From Rosa chinensis (lineage: Eukaryota > Streptophyta > Magnoliopsida > Rosales > Rosaceae): a DNA stretch of 64,000 nucleotides. Where the stretch lies: assembly GCF_002994745.2 (NCBI RefSeq), contig NC_037093.1, forward strand, positions 20,595,555 to 20,659,554, given 5' to 3'. The notes below the pieces were generated by a model that ran no database searches, had not been told where the DNA came from, and saw nothing but the letters and a program-made list of their open reading frames with translations. Shown here piece by piece: positions 22,379 through 34,003 of this stretch; position 1 is the stretch's first letter, and every line of letters begins with the position of its first letter. A program made the position numbers and the translations under genes.

Positions 22379-23291
22379 AGAACATTAATGGAAGTTAGTG
22401 ATAGGTACCATTTGAAATGAAATCGAAAAGTTCAGGTACTAGTTGTGATCAAAATTGAAGTTCAGGTATCATCGATAAGATAGAGGATAAGTTCAGGTAC
22501 CATTTGTGATAATCATAATTGATGTTGAGTCTGCGACCTGTTTGTTTGGTTAGAAGAGATGTCGCAAACTAGCCCGCATTTCCTTTGCCTCCATTGATTT
22601 CTCATGGGCTTTGTAAGTGCTTTTCTGTTTGGGCTTAATAGCTTGAAAAGATGGGTTTACTTAGATAATGACTCTTTTGCCAGGCCCAGGAGAGTGGGTC
22701 GTTATGTGTAATCTTGTCAAATTATAAAACAGTTGACAATTTCTTCTTCTTCTTCATAAAAAAAAAAAAGAAAAAGAAGAAAGAGTTTAATTGGTACTAC
22801 CGTACTAGGGAAGAAAATCAATTATTTTATGAGTAATGGGAAAATGTATAAATTTGGTGAGGAAATGAGACTAATTTCCCTAAAATTAAGGTATTCAAGC
22901 ATTTCCCAAAAAAAAAAAAAAAAAGATATTGGTTACAGACTTATCAGTAGTGAAAACCTACATGAGTCTAGGAGACCATTCTTCTGACCCTGAGGAATGC
23001 CCTTACGGGCTACAGACGTGCAGTCTTGTTCCCAACTTTCCATCACGGAAAATGGAAGCAAGAGAAGAAACCTGCAACAGCTCCATCAACATCTTTATTT
23101 CTTCTAGTATTATACCCTCCACAGGGTAAACCACCAAAATATATTTCATATTACTACCTGGTTCATTTGAAAGTTCTAATATTTACAAAATGTCTTATAA
23201 TAAAATTGGAAAAAAGTCATATATAATTTCCTAATTTTAGGCTATTTGACATTTTCGTACCTTAAGTTTAAAAACTATCAAATTGGTATCT
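22379..23291. other. Intergenic DNA with MITE remnants
   Basis: The repeated phrase TTCAGGTACCATTTG at 22395-22515 is a MITE-type sequence also seen at 38.0-38.8 kb; the solo LTR inserted into it. The rest is AT-rich with A-runs at 22757 and 22907. Short open frames at 22929-23226 have no recognisable similarity. Confidence 0.5.
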
Positions 23292-23300
23292 TAATTGAAT

Positions 23301-24124
23301 GGGGGCGGATCCATGGCATCACAAATTATAGTTAAAATTATACTTCAATTACCAATCATTAGATTAAAAGATTATCAATGGATGAGATTAGTCATAAAGA
23401 ATATATCATTACCTATTATTTTTGTTTTGTTTTCTTTTCTTTTTAATTAATTAATCAAATCTATTTATTATGACTTAATCAAAATCAATAATTGCTATTC
23501 TGATTTGGAATACAATTAAGGAATCAAATCTTTCAATTGTTTTCCTATTGAAACTCATCTACTGCTCAAAAAGAACTGATGAGGCGTTTGACGAAGCATG
23601 ATGAAAACTGATTGAATTCTCTAGCTCTTTCTCACCTTTTCTTCATCAAGATGACACAGCAAAATCAAGAGTCATCATATTTTCATTGCATATTTCCAAT
23701 AGGTTACCCTTAATTTTTTTTTTTCTTCTGTTTGCTCTAAATATTGTACAGTTCATGCCATTTGTTGATGATAAACATCAGGTCTCATGATATCTAGTTG
23801 ACGTTGTGTAAAATTCTTTCATGTTCATTTAGTTCATCAAAGGCCTCATCTGATCGATTTCTTTTTCTTTTTTGATGAGTTTCAATAGGAAAACAATTGA
23901 AAGATTTGATTCCTTAATTGTATTCCAAATAAGAATAGAAATTATTGATTTTTATTAAATCATAATAAATAGATTTGATTAATTAATTAAAAAGAAATTA
24001 AAATAATAGGTAATGATATATTATTCTGTATGACTAATCTCATCCATTGATAGTCTTTTAATCTAATGGTTGGTAATTGAAGTATAATTTTAACTATAAT
24101 TTATGATGCCACGGATCCGCCCCC
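23301..24124. mobile_element. Long hairpin MITE, MULE type
   Basis: It starts GGGGGCGGATCC and ends GGATCCGCCCCC, with an exact 9-bp duplication TAATTGAAT on both sides (23292-23300 and 24125-24133). The arms are about 270 bp and nearly complementary, around a roughly 280-bp loop. It has no coding capacity. It ends about 480 bp upstream of the NUDX14 start codon. Confidence 0.9.
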
Positions 24125-24606
24125 TAATTGAATATTCATCTTTCACATTGACCAAGGTATCAATAACAAAATCATGGATTGTCATGTGCCTTTTTTTCAA
24201 GGATACTTTTGTAAAATGTCAGCTGCAAATTGCAATTTAATATTTGGACAAGTATTAGTTTTTTTTTCTTTTTAATATTAGTTTGTTTCTCGCAAATCTC
24301 TGTAATTAATTTTTAGATACCAAACTTAGCAAGCAATCCCCAATATCAAACCCTAATTTTAAAAAATCAAACAAATGAAATCAAACCCTAAGCTGCAAGA
24401 AAAGTCAGTTGCTTGCGAACGGCGTCACCAACTCCAAATGTTAAATAAAATCAACATCAAAAATGTTGATCAGCATTATTTCAGTATTTCAGGGTCAATG
24501 GGTCAACAGCCCACTTAATTAAAAGGGCATTTTGGTAACTCCGCAGCTGGAGCTACCAGTACTGCTCCTCCCGCGCGTTGCGCAGCAAGGTCGACTCTGG
24601 ACTATT

Positions 24607-26466
24607 ATGTCCGAGCACTCAAAACGACTCCGCCTTTCGTCTAGTCCGACTGAGGTTGGATCCTTCAACTGCAAAATGTCATCTGACTCGTCACCACCGT
24701 TAACTCACTCCATTACTCTGTCCTGTCAACCCGCCCAACCCGTCCAGATAGTCGCTGCCCCCCATATCTCCGATCCCGATTTCAGGCGAGTCATAGTCGC
24801 ACTTTGTTTTTAGAATGTTCTGGTTTTTGGTATTGTTAAGACCCAGTTATAAATAGAGATGTTGAAGTAGTTTACAGTCTATGGCACCTTGCAGGAGTGC
24901 TATCGATTCTTCCTTGTTTCAGCAGTGGCTGAAGAACACCCAGAGTGAAAATGGGTTTTTACACGGCGGTTCCATGTCTCTTACACGAGTTTTAATTCAG
25001 GTAGTTCATTCCATTCAAGTGGGTTAATTGATTATTATGATTTCCTCATCAGTTGACAAAGTTGTCCTGTTGTAGAATCTGAAATATGGTTTTAGTAACA
25101 GGGGGCTTATATATCATATCACTTTAGTCGTTTCTAAATCTTTGATTGATATTTTGGATAAGGGAGTGGATATGTTCGGGAAGCACATCGGTTTTCTGAA
25201 ATTTCAAGCAGATGTATTCGATAAACAAACAGGGATAAAGGTAAATCCATCAATGTCAATCAGCTGCGTGGCTTGTCTTGAAATTCTACTTTGCTTCATC
25301 TATTATTTTTGATTTTTTTTTTTCCTTCTCCCGTATGAACTTAAACATACTTAGGTTCCAGGTATTGTGTTTGCACGAGGACCAGCTGCAGCTGTGCTTA
25401 TCCTTTTGGAGTCAGAGGACAAGACGTATGCTGTTCTTACTGAGCAGGTAGATCTGTGTTTTGGTTTTTACAACAAGCTTTACAATGCGGTACTTATCTG
25501 ATGATCTCAATCATCCGTAATATATGGCAGAAATGATTACATTTTACTTCCATCTATTCAAACTCTGTTAAAATTCGTGCATGTCAAAGGCTAGAATCCC
25601 TGTGGGAAGGTTTATATTGGAGTTGCCCGCTGGAATGTTGGATGTTGACAACGGTGATTTTCTTGGAGCTGCAATCCGTGAGGTCTCTCTCTCTCTACTT
25701 TCTCAATTGTAATATGATGTACACATATTTCTATGTTTACAAGCTATGATTCCAGTTTTTGGTTTTGAGCAGATAATTGTTCCATTATATAGTGGTTGAT
25801 TATAGTTCAGTGTTGAGGTATATCTTTCCTCTAAATTGTCACTGTACTTTCTATACATGTATATACGCTGTGGCAAATGGACAGTTTCCACTATGTTTAT
25901 TTGTGGCTGAGTTATGTCTCAACTTCTGTGTCACTCGACTATAGTGTAAACTGACAAATTGCAAGTTTCACAAATTTACACAAAGTTAATGCATGATTAG
26001 TAACGTAACACTTCGACAGGTTGAGGAGGAGACTGGTATACACCTAAAACAAGATCACATGGTGAACCTCACATCCTTCCTCGACCAATCCACTGGGTGC
26101 AGAATATTTCCTTCGCCAGTAAGCTGCTCTATTTATTTTCTGGAATGTCATTTGAAACTCAAATGTACGAGACCTCTTTTTTGTTCCCCTTGTCTGTTGG
26201 TCACTCTTTCTCGTTTTTTTCGTGGTTAGGGAGGCTGTGATGAAGAAATTGGCCTCTTTTTATACAGAGGGAAGGTGGGTAAAGAGATTATTGAGCAGCT
26301 GCAAGGTAAAGAAACAGGTCTTCGTGAACATGGAGAGCTGATTAAGGTTCATGTGGTTCCTTATGAAAGGCTCTGGTGCATGACAGCTGATGCAAAGGTT
26401 TTGGCAGCCATTGCCCTCTATGAAATGTCCAAGAGAGAAGGGATCTTGCCTCCACTGGAAACCTAG
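24607..26466 (+). CDS. NUDX14: ADP-sugar diphosphatase, Nudix hydrolase 14-like, 7 exons
   Basis: Exons are 24607-24785, 24895-25000, 25163-25240, 25355-25447, 25590-25682, 26020-26118 and 26230-26466. Together they make 885 bases, 294 residues. The protein hydrolyses ADP-sugars (ADP-glucose, ADP-ribose) and in Arabidopsis is plastid-targeted. Recognisable blocks are GVDMFGKHIGFLKFQADVFD, VPGIVFARGPAAAVLILLES, LELPAGMLD and the Nudix helix REVEEETGI, split by intron 5. PSPGGCDEEIGLFLYRGKV and GKETGLREHGE follow, in the order of Arabidopsis NUDX14. The ATG at 24607 is chosen because it precedes the conserved start of the mature protein (MSSDSS...) and gives a short Ser/Arg-rich leader. An in-frame ATG at 24676 would give a protein without it. 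Intron 1 uses a GC donor. A transit peptide is likely but short. Identification is strong. Confidence 0.92.
24786..24894 (+). other. NUDX14 intron 1, GC-AG type
   Basis: Exon 1 ends GATTTCAG and the intron begins GCGAGT; exon 2 follows a TTGCAG acceptor. This junction gives DFRSAIDSSLF, matching the family. The nearest GT donor (four bases on, GTCATA) would shift the frame. GC-AG introns are a rare class spliced by the U2 spliceosome. Confidence 0.8.
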
Positions 26467-26782
26467 ATGCTGATTATTGTAGTCACCACTCCCTATCTGT
26501 TGTTGGCTGGTTCTTAATGTTCACCAACTATAGACCCAGATGGATGATCCTGAGTTGATTTTAGTCTGCTGTGTAAAATTTATTTTACTTCTATCACCTT
26601 AGTTAAATATCAGCCAAACTTAACAGAATATTTCTACTCTGCTGGCCGCTGTTTGTTCTTTTACCAATTTCTCCTCTTCTTTCAATCTTCGTTTCCACTA
26701 ATTTGCGGGATACCTATCATTTCCCCAATCAGACGCCAACTGTGTGTTCCAACCTTTGATTCAATTGGGTCTGATTTCGTCT
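26467..26782 (+). other. NUDX14 3' untranslated and downstream region
   Basis: AT-rich sequence after the TAG with no further coding similarity. No clear AATAAA signal is seen. Confidence 0.4.
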
Positions 26783-27064
26783 TTAATTCCTTCTTTTCTC
26801 TAAGAGCATCTCCATTATGTATGGCCAATCTGAATTTGAAGAACGATAATATTGTTACTTCTAATGTCTTAGCTCGTTAATTCCTTCTTTTCTCTAAGAG
26901 CATCTCCATTATGTATGGCCAATCTGAATTTGAAGAACGATAATTTTGTTACTTCTAATGTCTTAGCTCATTAATTCTTTCTTTTCTCTAAGAGCATCTC
27001 CATTATGTATGGCCAATCTGAATTTGAAGAACGATAATATTGTTACTTCTAATGTCTTAGCTCT
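26783..27064 (+). repeat. Three-copy tandem repeat, 94-bp unit
   Basis: Units start at 26783, 26877 and 26971 and differ by only a few bases. Each contains AAGAGCATCTCCATTATG, a phrase common at ends of plant MITEs. Confidence 0.9.
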
Positions 27065-27075
27065 AGTAGATATGC

Positions 27076-27086
27076 CAAATCAAATA
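27076..27086. repeat. LINE target-site duplication, left copy
   Basis: CAAATCAAATA, repeated exactly at 37931-37941. These two copies bracket the LINE. Confidence 0.75.
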
Positions 27087-27169
27087 TATATATATATATA
27101 TATATTTTGGGAATACGGGCAAAGGTACCCGCTAGGTTGGAGCTATATTACTCCCGCCTAGATTATTAT

Positions 27170-27862
27170 TATTTATAGAGAGAGTACAACAAGGGGGACA
27201 TAGAATCTAAATCTCGTGAAACATTACAACTATCTTCTATTAGCACATCCTGAATAATATCAGGAATTTCATTCTCCCAAAACACATTCAACAAGGATGA
27301 CCTAGCAAGGTGTGCAGGTTTATTTGCAACCCCCTTTGCTTCGCTAAAGATATGCCTGAGAAGAATAAAATGAAAAGCCTGACACATCATTTTTCTCATC
27401 AGTCAGGGCATTCAAAGCTATGACACAGTCGCTCTCAACTTCAATTGCAGTCCAACCTTGATCAATGGCAATAAGCAGACTGGCACGTATAGCCTCCACT
27501 TCCATATGCAACGCAGAAAGAGCATAAGGCACATGTCGAGCAAAAGCAGCCACACAAACACCAGTTTCATCCCTAACTACCACACCAATACGACCCTTAC
27601 CAGAATCGGCCAAATACGCCCCATCTATATTGAGCTTGAGTCTTCCACTAGGTGGGCAAAACCATTTAGTCTTGGGTCTGTTAACCTTGTGAACTAACTT
27701 GGGATGAACCTTCTGATAATCTTCTAGAAGCTGGAGAGCCCAGGTGGACATATGGAAAAGGTTGCAGTCATCTTCTATCCAAACCAAATTATTTCGTTCA
27801 CACCAAATGGCCAAAAGCAACATAATGAAGATCACCAGATGCTGCATTGGAAGAGAATCCAT
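27170..27862 (-). pseudogene. LINE ORF2, RNase H domain (after copia insertion)
   Basis: The frame 27862-27344 begins with the residues that directly continue the zf-RVT frame ending at 32910 once the copia element is removed. It contains KLNIDGAYLADSGKGRIGVV (first catalytic Asp of plant RVT_3-type RNase H), EVEAIRASLL (Glu) and VESDCVIALNAL (second Asp). A frameshift near 27385 moves the last part (EAKGVANKPAHLA, including the terminal catalytic-region motif) into the frame 27399-27169. The RNase H domain is the C-terminal domain of these LINEs. Confidence 0.85.
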
Positions 27863-27867
27863 TGCAA

Positions 27868-27872
27868 GAAAC
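27868..27872. repeat. Copia target-site duplication, left copy
   Basis: GAAAC, repeated at 32905-32909 directly after the second LTR. Confidence 0.9.
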
Positions 27873-28080
27873 TGTTGAGAATATTATGTAATTAGTTGAG
27901 AATATTATGTAATTAAGAATAGATTTCTTGTATCTTTAGGAAATCATGTACAGGAGGATTATGGCTTTATCTGTATCCCTAGATTATAGGAATTCCTTGT
28001 TGATCAAGGTTGGATATCTGTATATATTGGTGATTATCAATAGAAGGAAAACTAATTCAGTCACAATCATAATTCTTTTA
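27873..28080 (+). repeat. Copia 5' LTR
   Basis: 208 bp, starts TGTTGAGAATATTATG and contains that phrase twice in tandem. It would carry the promoter for the element. Confidence 0.95.
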
Positions 28081-28092
28081 TGGTATCAGAGC
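28081..28092 (+). other. Copia primer-binding site
   Basis: TGGTATCAGAGC, complementary to the 3' end of initiator tRNA-Met, directly after the LTR. Confidence 0.95.
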
Positions 28093-28169
28093 AGGCAACG
28101 TCCTGACTCTTCTTTCTTCTGCAAAATTCTTTTGCAGCCTTTATCCTTCTTCGTTTTCCCTAACTCTTC

Positions 28170-31100
28170 ATGGCTGGAGACAATATCTTTTCTGAAACTC
28201 CCAATGGTGGCAGCGGCACCAGCGGCACCTCCTCGGATGAATCTGCAAATCCGCTATTCCTCCATCATTCAGACCATCCCGGTCTCATCCTTGTCTCCAA
28301 GAAATTGACAGGAGACAATTACAACTCATGGTGTCGCGCCATGAGGATCTCGTTGAGTGCAAAGAATAAGACCGGATTCATCACTGGTGCAATCAAAGAA
28401 CCATCTGCAATCAAGAAACCAGAGGAGCATGCTCTATGGCAGCGATGCAACGACATGGTCTTGTCCTGGATTCTCAATTCTCTAGAACCAGACCTTGCTG
28501 ATTCGGTCCTCTCCTGCACAACACCTCATGCAATTTGGGAAGACCTCAGGGAACGCTTCGCCTTGGGAAACGCCCCACGTATCTTCCAGGTTCAAAGAGA
28601 CATCTACAAGATTGAACAAGGCCAATTGTCAATCGCTGCTTATTATACCAAGTTGAAATCACTTTGGGATGAACTTGCCTCATACAATACAGTGGAGAAT
28701 TGTACTTGTGGGGCACAGAATGACCGCACCAAACTCATGCAATTCCTTATGGGCTTGAATGAATCGTATGCAGGTACTCGTGGTCAAATTTTGCTAATGA
28801 ATCCATTACCTTCTGTGAGACAGGCCTATGCTTCAGTAACTTAGGAAGAGAAGCAGCGAGAACTTGGTGTTGCTGCCCTTGCTCCATCCAATGCAGCAGC
28901 AATGGCCGTTCGTAACAATCCTAGGCCAGGATTGATACCTCGTTACAATCTTGGCAATCAAGGCAGCAGTTCTCGCAATCGCACTCCAGTTCAATGCACC
29001 TATTGTAACAAATTTTATCATACTGAGGAGACTTGTCACAGGAAACATGGCTTTCCACCTAGTCATCGGCTCTATAAACGCAATCCACAACAAGGAAATC
29101 GACCTCCACCACACAATGATGCCTCTGCTAATCATGTTGATTGCACACCTTCATTTAAGGAGCTGCAAGTGACACTTCCCAACCTGACTGAAGATCAATA
29201 CACTCAGGTTATTGCTGCATTGAATTCGAAGCCACCAACTCCTCAGGCTAATGCCGCTTCTGCTACAGAGTTTGCTTCAGGTTTGTCTATGGTGGATCCT
29301 AATCGATGGATAATCGATAGTGGAGCAACTCACCACATTATTAATGCACCACATCTTTTTACTAGCCACAAGAATGCATCTTTTCCTTCTGTTTCTTTGC
29401 CTAGTGGAGCCAAGGCAAACATCACTATGAAAGGGTCAATTACTATTAATAATGCAGTTTTGCGGGATGTGCTTTGTGTTCCCTCATTCGATGTCAATTT
29501 GATGTCTGTTGGATGCACTATAAATGATTTGCACTGTTCAGTAACCTTTTTCCCTTCTTGGTGTATTTTGCAGGATTTGGCTACGAGGATGATGATTGGT
29601 GTGGGTAAGCGACGTGGAAATTTATACTATCTTGTGGCGTTGTCTTCCTCCATTCCTACCACACATCCCTTTGTCGGTCACATCACCATACCATCTGATC
29701 TCTGGCATCGCCGCTTGGGACACCCTTCTCCTGCTCGTTTACAATTTCTAGCCAAGAATTCTCTTTCTTTTGATTTTGATTCTAGTCATAAATGTACGGT
29801 TTGTCCTTTAGCTAAACAGACCCGCCAACCTTTTCCTTCTAGTTCAATAAAAACTTCTCCATGTTTTTCCCTTATTCATTGTGATATTTGGGGACGTCAT
29901 AAGATGCCTTCTCTTAATGGTGCTCATTATTTTTTTACTATAGTGGATGATTTTTCTCGTTTTACATGGGTTTTTCTCATGCATCACAACAGTGAGACGC
30001 AGCGTTTACTTCGACATTTTTTTGCCTATGTTAAAACTCAATTTCATACCCATGTTTAGCAATTTCGTTCCGATAATGGTGCTGAATTCCTTTCTTTACG
30101 CAACTTCTTTCAAGATCAAGGAGTCATTTTTCAGCATTCTTGCGTTTACACACCTCAACAAAATGGTGTTGTTGAGCGCAAGCACCGACACCTCCGAGAA
30201 GTTGCTCGAGCTCTTCGTTTTCAATCTCATTTACCTATTCAATTTTGGGGTGAATGTCTTCTCACCGCTGCCTACACCATTAATAGGCTGCCCACTCTTT
30301 TACTTCACCAGAAAACTCCTTTTGAGGTACTTTATAATACACCTCCTGATTATTCTCGAATGCGTGTTTTTGGCTGTATCGCTTTTGCCACTTCTGTCAC
30401 TCCTTCCTCAAAATTTTCTCCACGTGCTCATAAATGCATTTTCCTTGGATATCCGATTGGTCAGAAAGCATATAAGTTATATAATCTTGAAACCAAAAAG
30501 ATTTTTACAAATCGTGATGTTATTTTTTGGAGGATACTTTCCATTTTCAATCCTCTTCTCAAGGGATTTCGTCATCTTCTCCTCCTTCCTTCTCACTTCC
30601 TATTCCAATCCTTGATAGCGCCACCTCACACCGACCACCTCCACCACCTCCAGCTCTAGAACCTGCGTCGCCCAGGATTGATACCTTGTTGCAATCCCAG
30701 CCCAGGATTGATACCTCATTGCAATCCCAGCCTAGGATTGATACCTCGTCGCAATCCCCGCCCCGGATTGATACCTCGTCGCAATCCCCGCCCAGGATTG
30801 ATACCTCGTTACCATCCTCCAGCTCCCTTCCTTCCTCTCCTCTTTTGTTCGACACAGATACTGCTGTCCTCCACCCTATTGACCAACCTGTTGTTCCCCT
30901 CGACCAACCTGCCATTGCACCTCCTCCTTTGGCCGACCATGATCCTATCCTTGCTCCGCGACGCTCACAACGCCCACATGTTCCTAATGTCCGTCTCAAG
31001 GACTACGTCTGCTCGCAAGTGATTTTACCTCCACACCCTTTGTCATCTCCTCTGCCGAATCCTCTCAAAGGTACACGCTATCCTCTATGCAATTTCATTT

Positions 31101-32689
31101 CCTATCAGCGTTATTCACCGTTGCACCTATCCTATGTTGCTGCTATTAGTAGGGATGAGGAGCCTACCTCTTATGCTCAAGCTGCTTCTGATCCTAAATG
31201 GCAAACCGCCATGGATGCTGAACTTGCCGCTCTTGTTGCCAATAATACTTGGACTCTTGTTCCTCTTCCTCCTGGCAAACGCCCTATTGCATGTAGGTGG
31301 GTATACCGGATTAAACGTCAGGCAGATGGTTCTATTGAGCGTTATAAAGCTCGTCTGGTGGCCAAGGGTTTTACACAGGCTGCAGGCATTGATTACCATG
31401 ATACCTTTTCCCCCACTGCCAAGATGATTACTGTCCGTTGTGTTCTTGCTCTTGCAGCCTGTCAGGCCTGGTCCCTTCACCAACTTGACGTTCATAATGC
31501 CTTTCTTAATGGGGATCTCCATGAAGAGCTGTACATGTCACCTCCTCCTGGTCTTCGGTGACCGGGGGAGAATTATGTTTGTCGCCTCAACAAGTCCTTG
31601 TATGGTTTGAAACAGGCATCACGACAATGGTTTGCTAAATTTACTGAGGCGATACTTTCTGCTGGATTCACTCAATCAAAGGCCGACTATTCTCTCTTCA
31701 TTCAGAAGGTTGGTAATTCCCTTACAGTATTGTTGATTTATGTTGATGATATTCTCATCATTGGGAATGATCTGGACTCCAATAAGGCTCTTAAACAGTT
31801 TCTACATACCCGCTTTAGAATTAAAGACTTGGGTGATCTTAAGTATTTCCTTGGGATTGAAATTGCTCGTTCAGGAAAAGGTATATATTTGTCCCAAAGG
31901 AAGTATGCATTGGAAATTATCAAGGATACCGGTTTTTTGGGTGCCAAACCTGTTGAGTTTCCAATGGAAGAAACAAAATTGTCAAATAAGGGAGAATTGC
32001 TTAAGGATCCGGCAGCATATAGGCGTTTGGTTGGCCGCCTCATATATCTCACCATCACCAGACCTGACATTACCTATTCAGTTCATGTTTTAAGCAGATT
32101 TATGCATGAGCCACGTTTACATCATATGGCTGCAGCACTTCGGGTTGTCAGGTATTTAAAGTCATGTCCTGGTCAAGGTCTTCTTTTGCATAGTGAAAAC
32201 GATTTAAGTTTGAGAGCTTTTTGTGATTCTGATTGGGCGGGTTGTCCCATTACTCGTCGTTCTACCACTGGCTACTACGTGTTCCTAGGAAAATCTCTTA
32301 TTTCATGGCGCACCAAAAGGCAGAAAACAGTATCTTTATCAAGTGCTGAAGCTGAATACAGAGCTATGGCAGGTACATGTTGTGAGCTTACTTGGTTGCA
32401 AAACTTGTTTGTTGATTTGCACATACCTATTGCCAAACCTGCCATGTTATATTGTGATAATCAAGCAGCTTTACACATTGCTGCAAATCCAGTTTTTCAT
32501 GAAAGAACTCGTCACATTGAGATGGACTGTCACTTCATTCGTGAAAAGATAGTTGATGGGTCCGTTCGCACTAGGTTCGTTGGAACCTTGCAGCAATTGG
32601 CAGACATTTTTACAAAAGCGTTGGGCAAAGAAAGGTTTAAGAATTTGTTGCACAAGTTGGGAGCTCTTGACATCCACTCTCCAACTTGA
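28170..32689 (+). pseudogene. Copia gag-pol (defective)
   Basis: Gag from ATG 28170 (UBN2-type, 'YNSWCRAMRISLSAKNK') runs to an in-frame TAG at 28842. The same frame continues with the CCHC knuckle region (CTYCNKFYHTEETCH), protease (WIIDSGATHHI), and integrase HHCC (HRRLGH ... CTVC) with catalytic core, to a TAG at 30057. It then runs on to a frameshift near 30528, where one base is lost. A proline/serine-rich hinge follows, then reverse transcriptase with a TGA at 31559 (a likely CGA to TGA change) and YVDDILI near 31738. RNase H ([30 protein letters not shown]) ends at TGA 32689. Without the four lesions it would be one polyprotein of usual copia length. No single intact product longer than 385 residues is possible. 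Confidence 0.95.
30668..30815 (+). repeat. In-frame 30-bp minisatellite in the copia pol hinge
   Basis: Five to six copies of a 30-bp unit (CCAGGATTGATACCTC...) encode repeats of [10 protein letters not shown] between integrase and reverse transcriptase. Length change in steps of ten residues would be tolerated there. Confidence 0.9.
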
Positions 32690-32696
32690 GGGGGAG
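32688..32696 (+). other. Copia polypurine tract
   Basis: GAGGGGGAG immediately before the 3' LTR; primes plus-strand synthesis. Confidence 0.9.
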
Positions 32697-32904
32697 TGTT
32701 GAGAATATTATGTAATTAGTTGAGAATATTATGTAATTAAGAATAGATTTCTTGTATCTTTAGGAAATCATGTACAGGAGGATTATGGCTTTATCTGTAT
32801 CCCTAGATTATAGGAATTCCTTGTTTATCAAGGTTGGATATCTGTATATATTGGTGATTATCAATAGAAGGAAAACTAATTCAGTCACAATCATAATTCT
32901 TTTA
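32697..32904 (+). repeat. Copia 3' LTR
   Basis: 208 bp, one substitution relative to the 5' copy (position 32826). Confidence 0.95.
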
Positions 32905-32909
32905 GAAAC

Positions 32910-33217
32910 ACCCAGTCCACCATTTTTGTAGATGAGAACGCCAATGGACGTAGCTTGAGAGGGTTGTGTGTCCAGAAACACCAGATTACTGAACATTCCC
33001 GAAACATATGCAAGCTACCCTCAACCCCATCATGGCAGAAAACACACTTCTTATTGGGAATAGGAATCCTTTTACAAAGAGCCGCTTGAGTAGGGAGAAT
33101 ATCTCGACACAACCTCCAAACAAAATCCTTTACCTTGGGAGGAACTCTAACTCTCCAGATTTTATTCCAAAACTTGTCAGCCGGTCTACTATCGCTGCCC
33201 GAAGAGAACACATGCAC
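32910..33217 (-). pseudogene. LINE ORF2, zf-RVT domain
   Basis: The minus strand encodes KIWRVRVPPKVKDFVWRLCR, DILPTQAALCKR and CVFCHDGVEGSLHMFREC, the zinc-binding segment after reverse transcriptase in plant LINEs. It runs open into the copia LTR. Its last codons join in frame to the segment starting at 27867 when the copia and one TSD are removed. Confidence 0.88.
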
Positions 33218-34003
33218 TGTTAGTTTATCTGCACTCCTGGTCGTATGATACCCAGTCTTGACTGTATAAGAACCATGTCGATCAAAGTACTAAACCAGCT
33301 TATCACTTTCTCCTATGAGGTTGAGAGGGATGCGTGATATAATATTGGCTTCCTCCACTGTGAACAGTTCCTCAATTAGCTGCATATTCTATTCCATAAT
33401 CTCTTCATAAATTAAATCGTTAACCATCCAGTCCTCAGTGCCATCCATAGGTTGTGAGAAAGGATGAAATTGGTGAGGGAGGGGAAGCCATGGGTCCATT
33501 CAGACTGCTATACGCCTACCATCCCAAACTTGGTAACAAAGTCCTTGATTTAGTACCTCTCGACCTACAAGGATACTTCTCCATGCATATGATGCATCGT
33601 TACCCAATATAGCATGCAAAAATCAGAAGAAGGGAAATATCTTTCCTTGAGTAGTCTGGCCTCATCATAAGCCCCTAGCCTTGTTTTGGTAGAAAGGCTT
33701 TGTTAAAATGAATCATGTTTTGGAATCCCATTCCACCCTTACTCTTTGGACAACACAACCGTTCCCAAGCCAATCAATGTATCTTCCTTGTCTCACCTTT
33801 ATCACCTCACTAAAACTTGGCCAAGAGCTTGTGCATTGTGAGGCACAAGTGTTTTGGGAGCTCAAAACAACGTAATTAGGAATGGCTCGGAGAACAGCCT
33901 TTTTTAGGGTTTCTTTGCCTGCTACACTGTGAGTCTTATCACACCATCCTTAGGTTATCTTCTCTATTTTCTCAGTGATAAAACTGAATGCCTCTATTTT
34001 GGA

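Larger units (their letters stand above)
27873..32904 (+). mobile_element. Ty1/copia LTR retrotransposon, recent insertion
   Basis: Two 208-bp LTRs (27873-28080 and 32697-32904) differ at one base (G at 28002, T at 32826). A 12-base tRNA-Met primer site abuts the left LTR and a GAGGGGGAG polypurine tract the right. TSD GAAAC. Gag, protease, integrase, reverse transcriptase and RNase H follow in copia order, with three in-frame stops and one frameshift. The LTR ends in TA instead of the usual CA at both copies, so that is a family trait or a pre-insertion change. Confidence 0.97.

Noticed and set aside
24532..24606. Upstream extension of the NUDX14 frame
   Set aside because: No ATG in this open stretch, so translation from here is unlikely. 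The Leu-rich sequence is tempting as a transit peptide but lacks a start.
29947..30615. 222-residue Phe/Leu-rich plus-strand frame
   Set aside because: Shifted-frame shadow of copia integrase, which is clearly recognisable in the other frame.
30559..30999. 146-residue Gly/Asp-rich minus-strand protein
   Set aside because: Antisense shadow of the copia hinge minisatellite.
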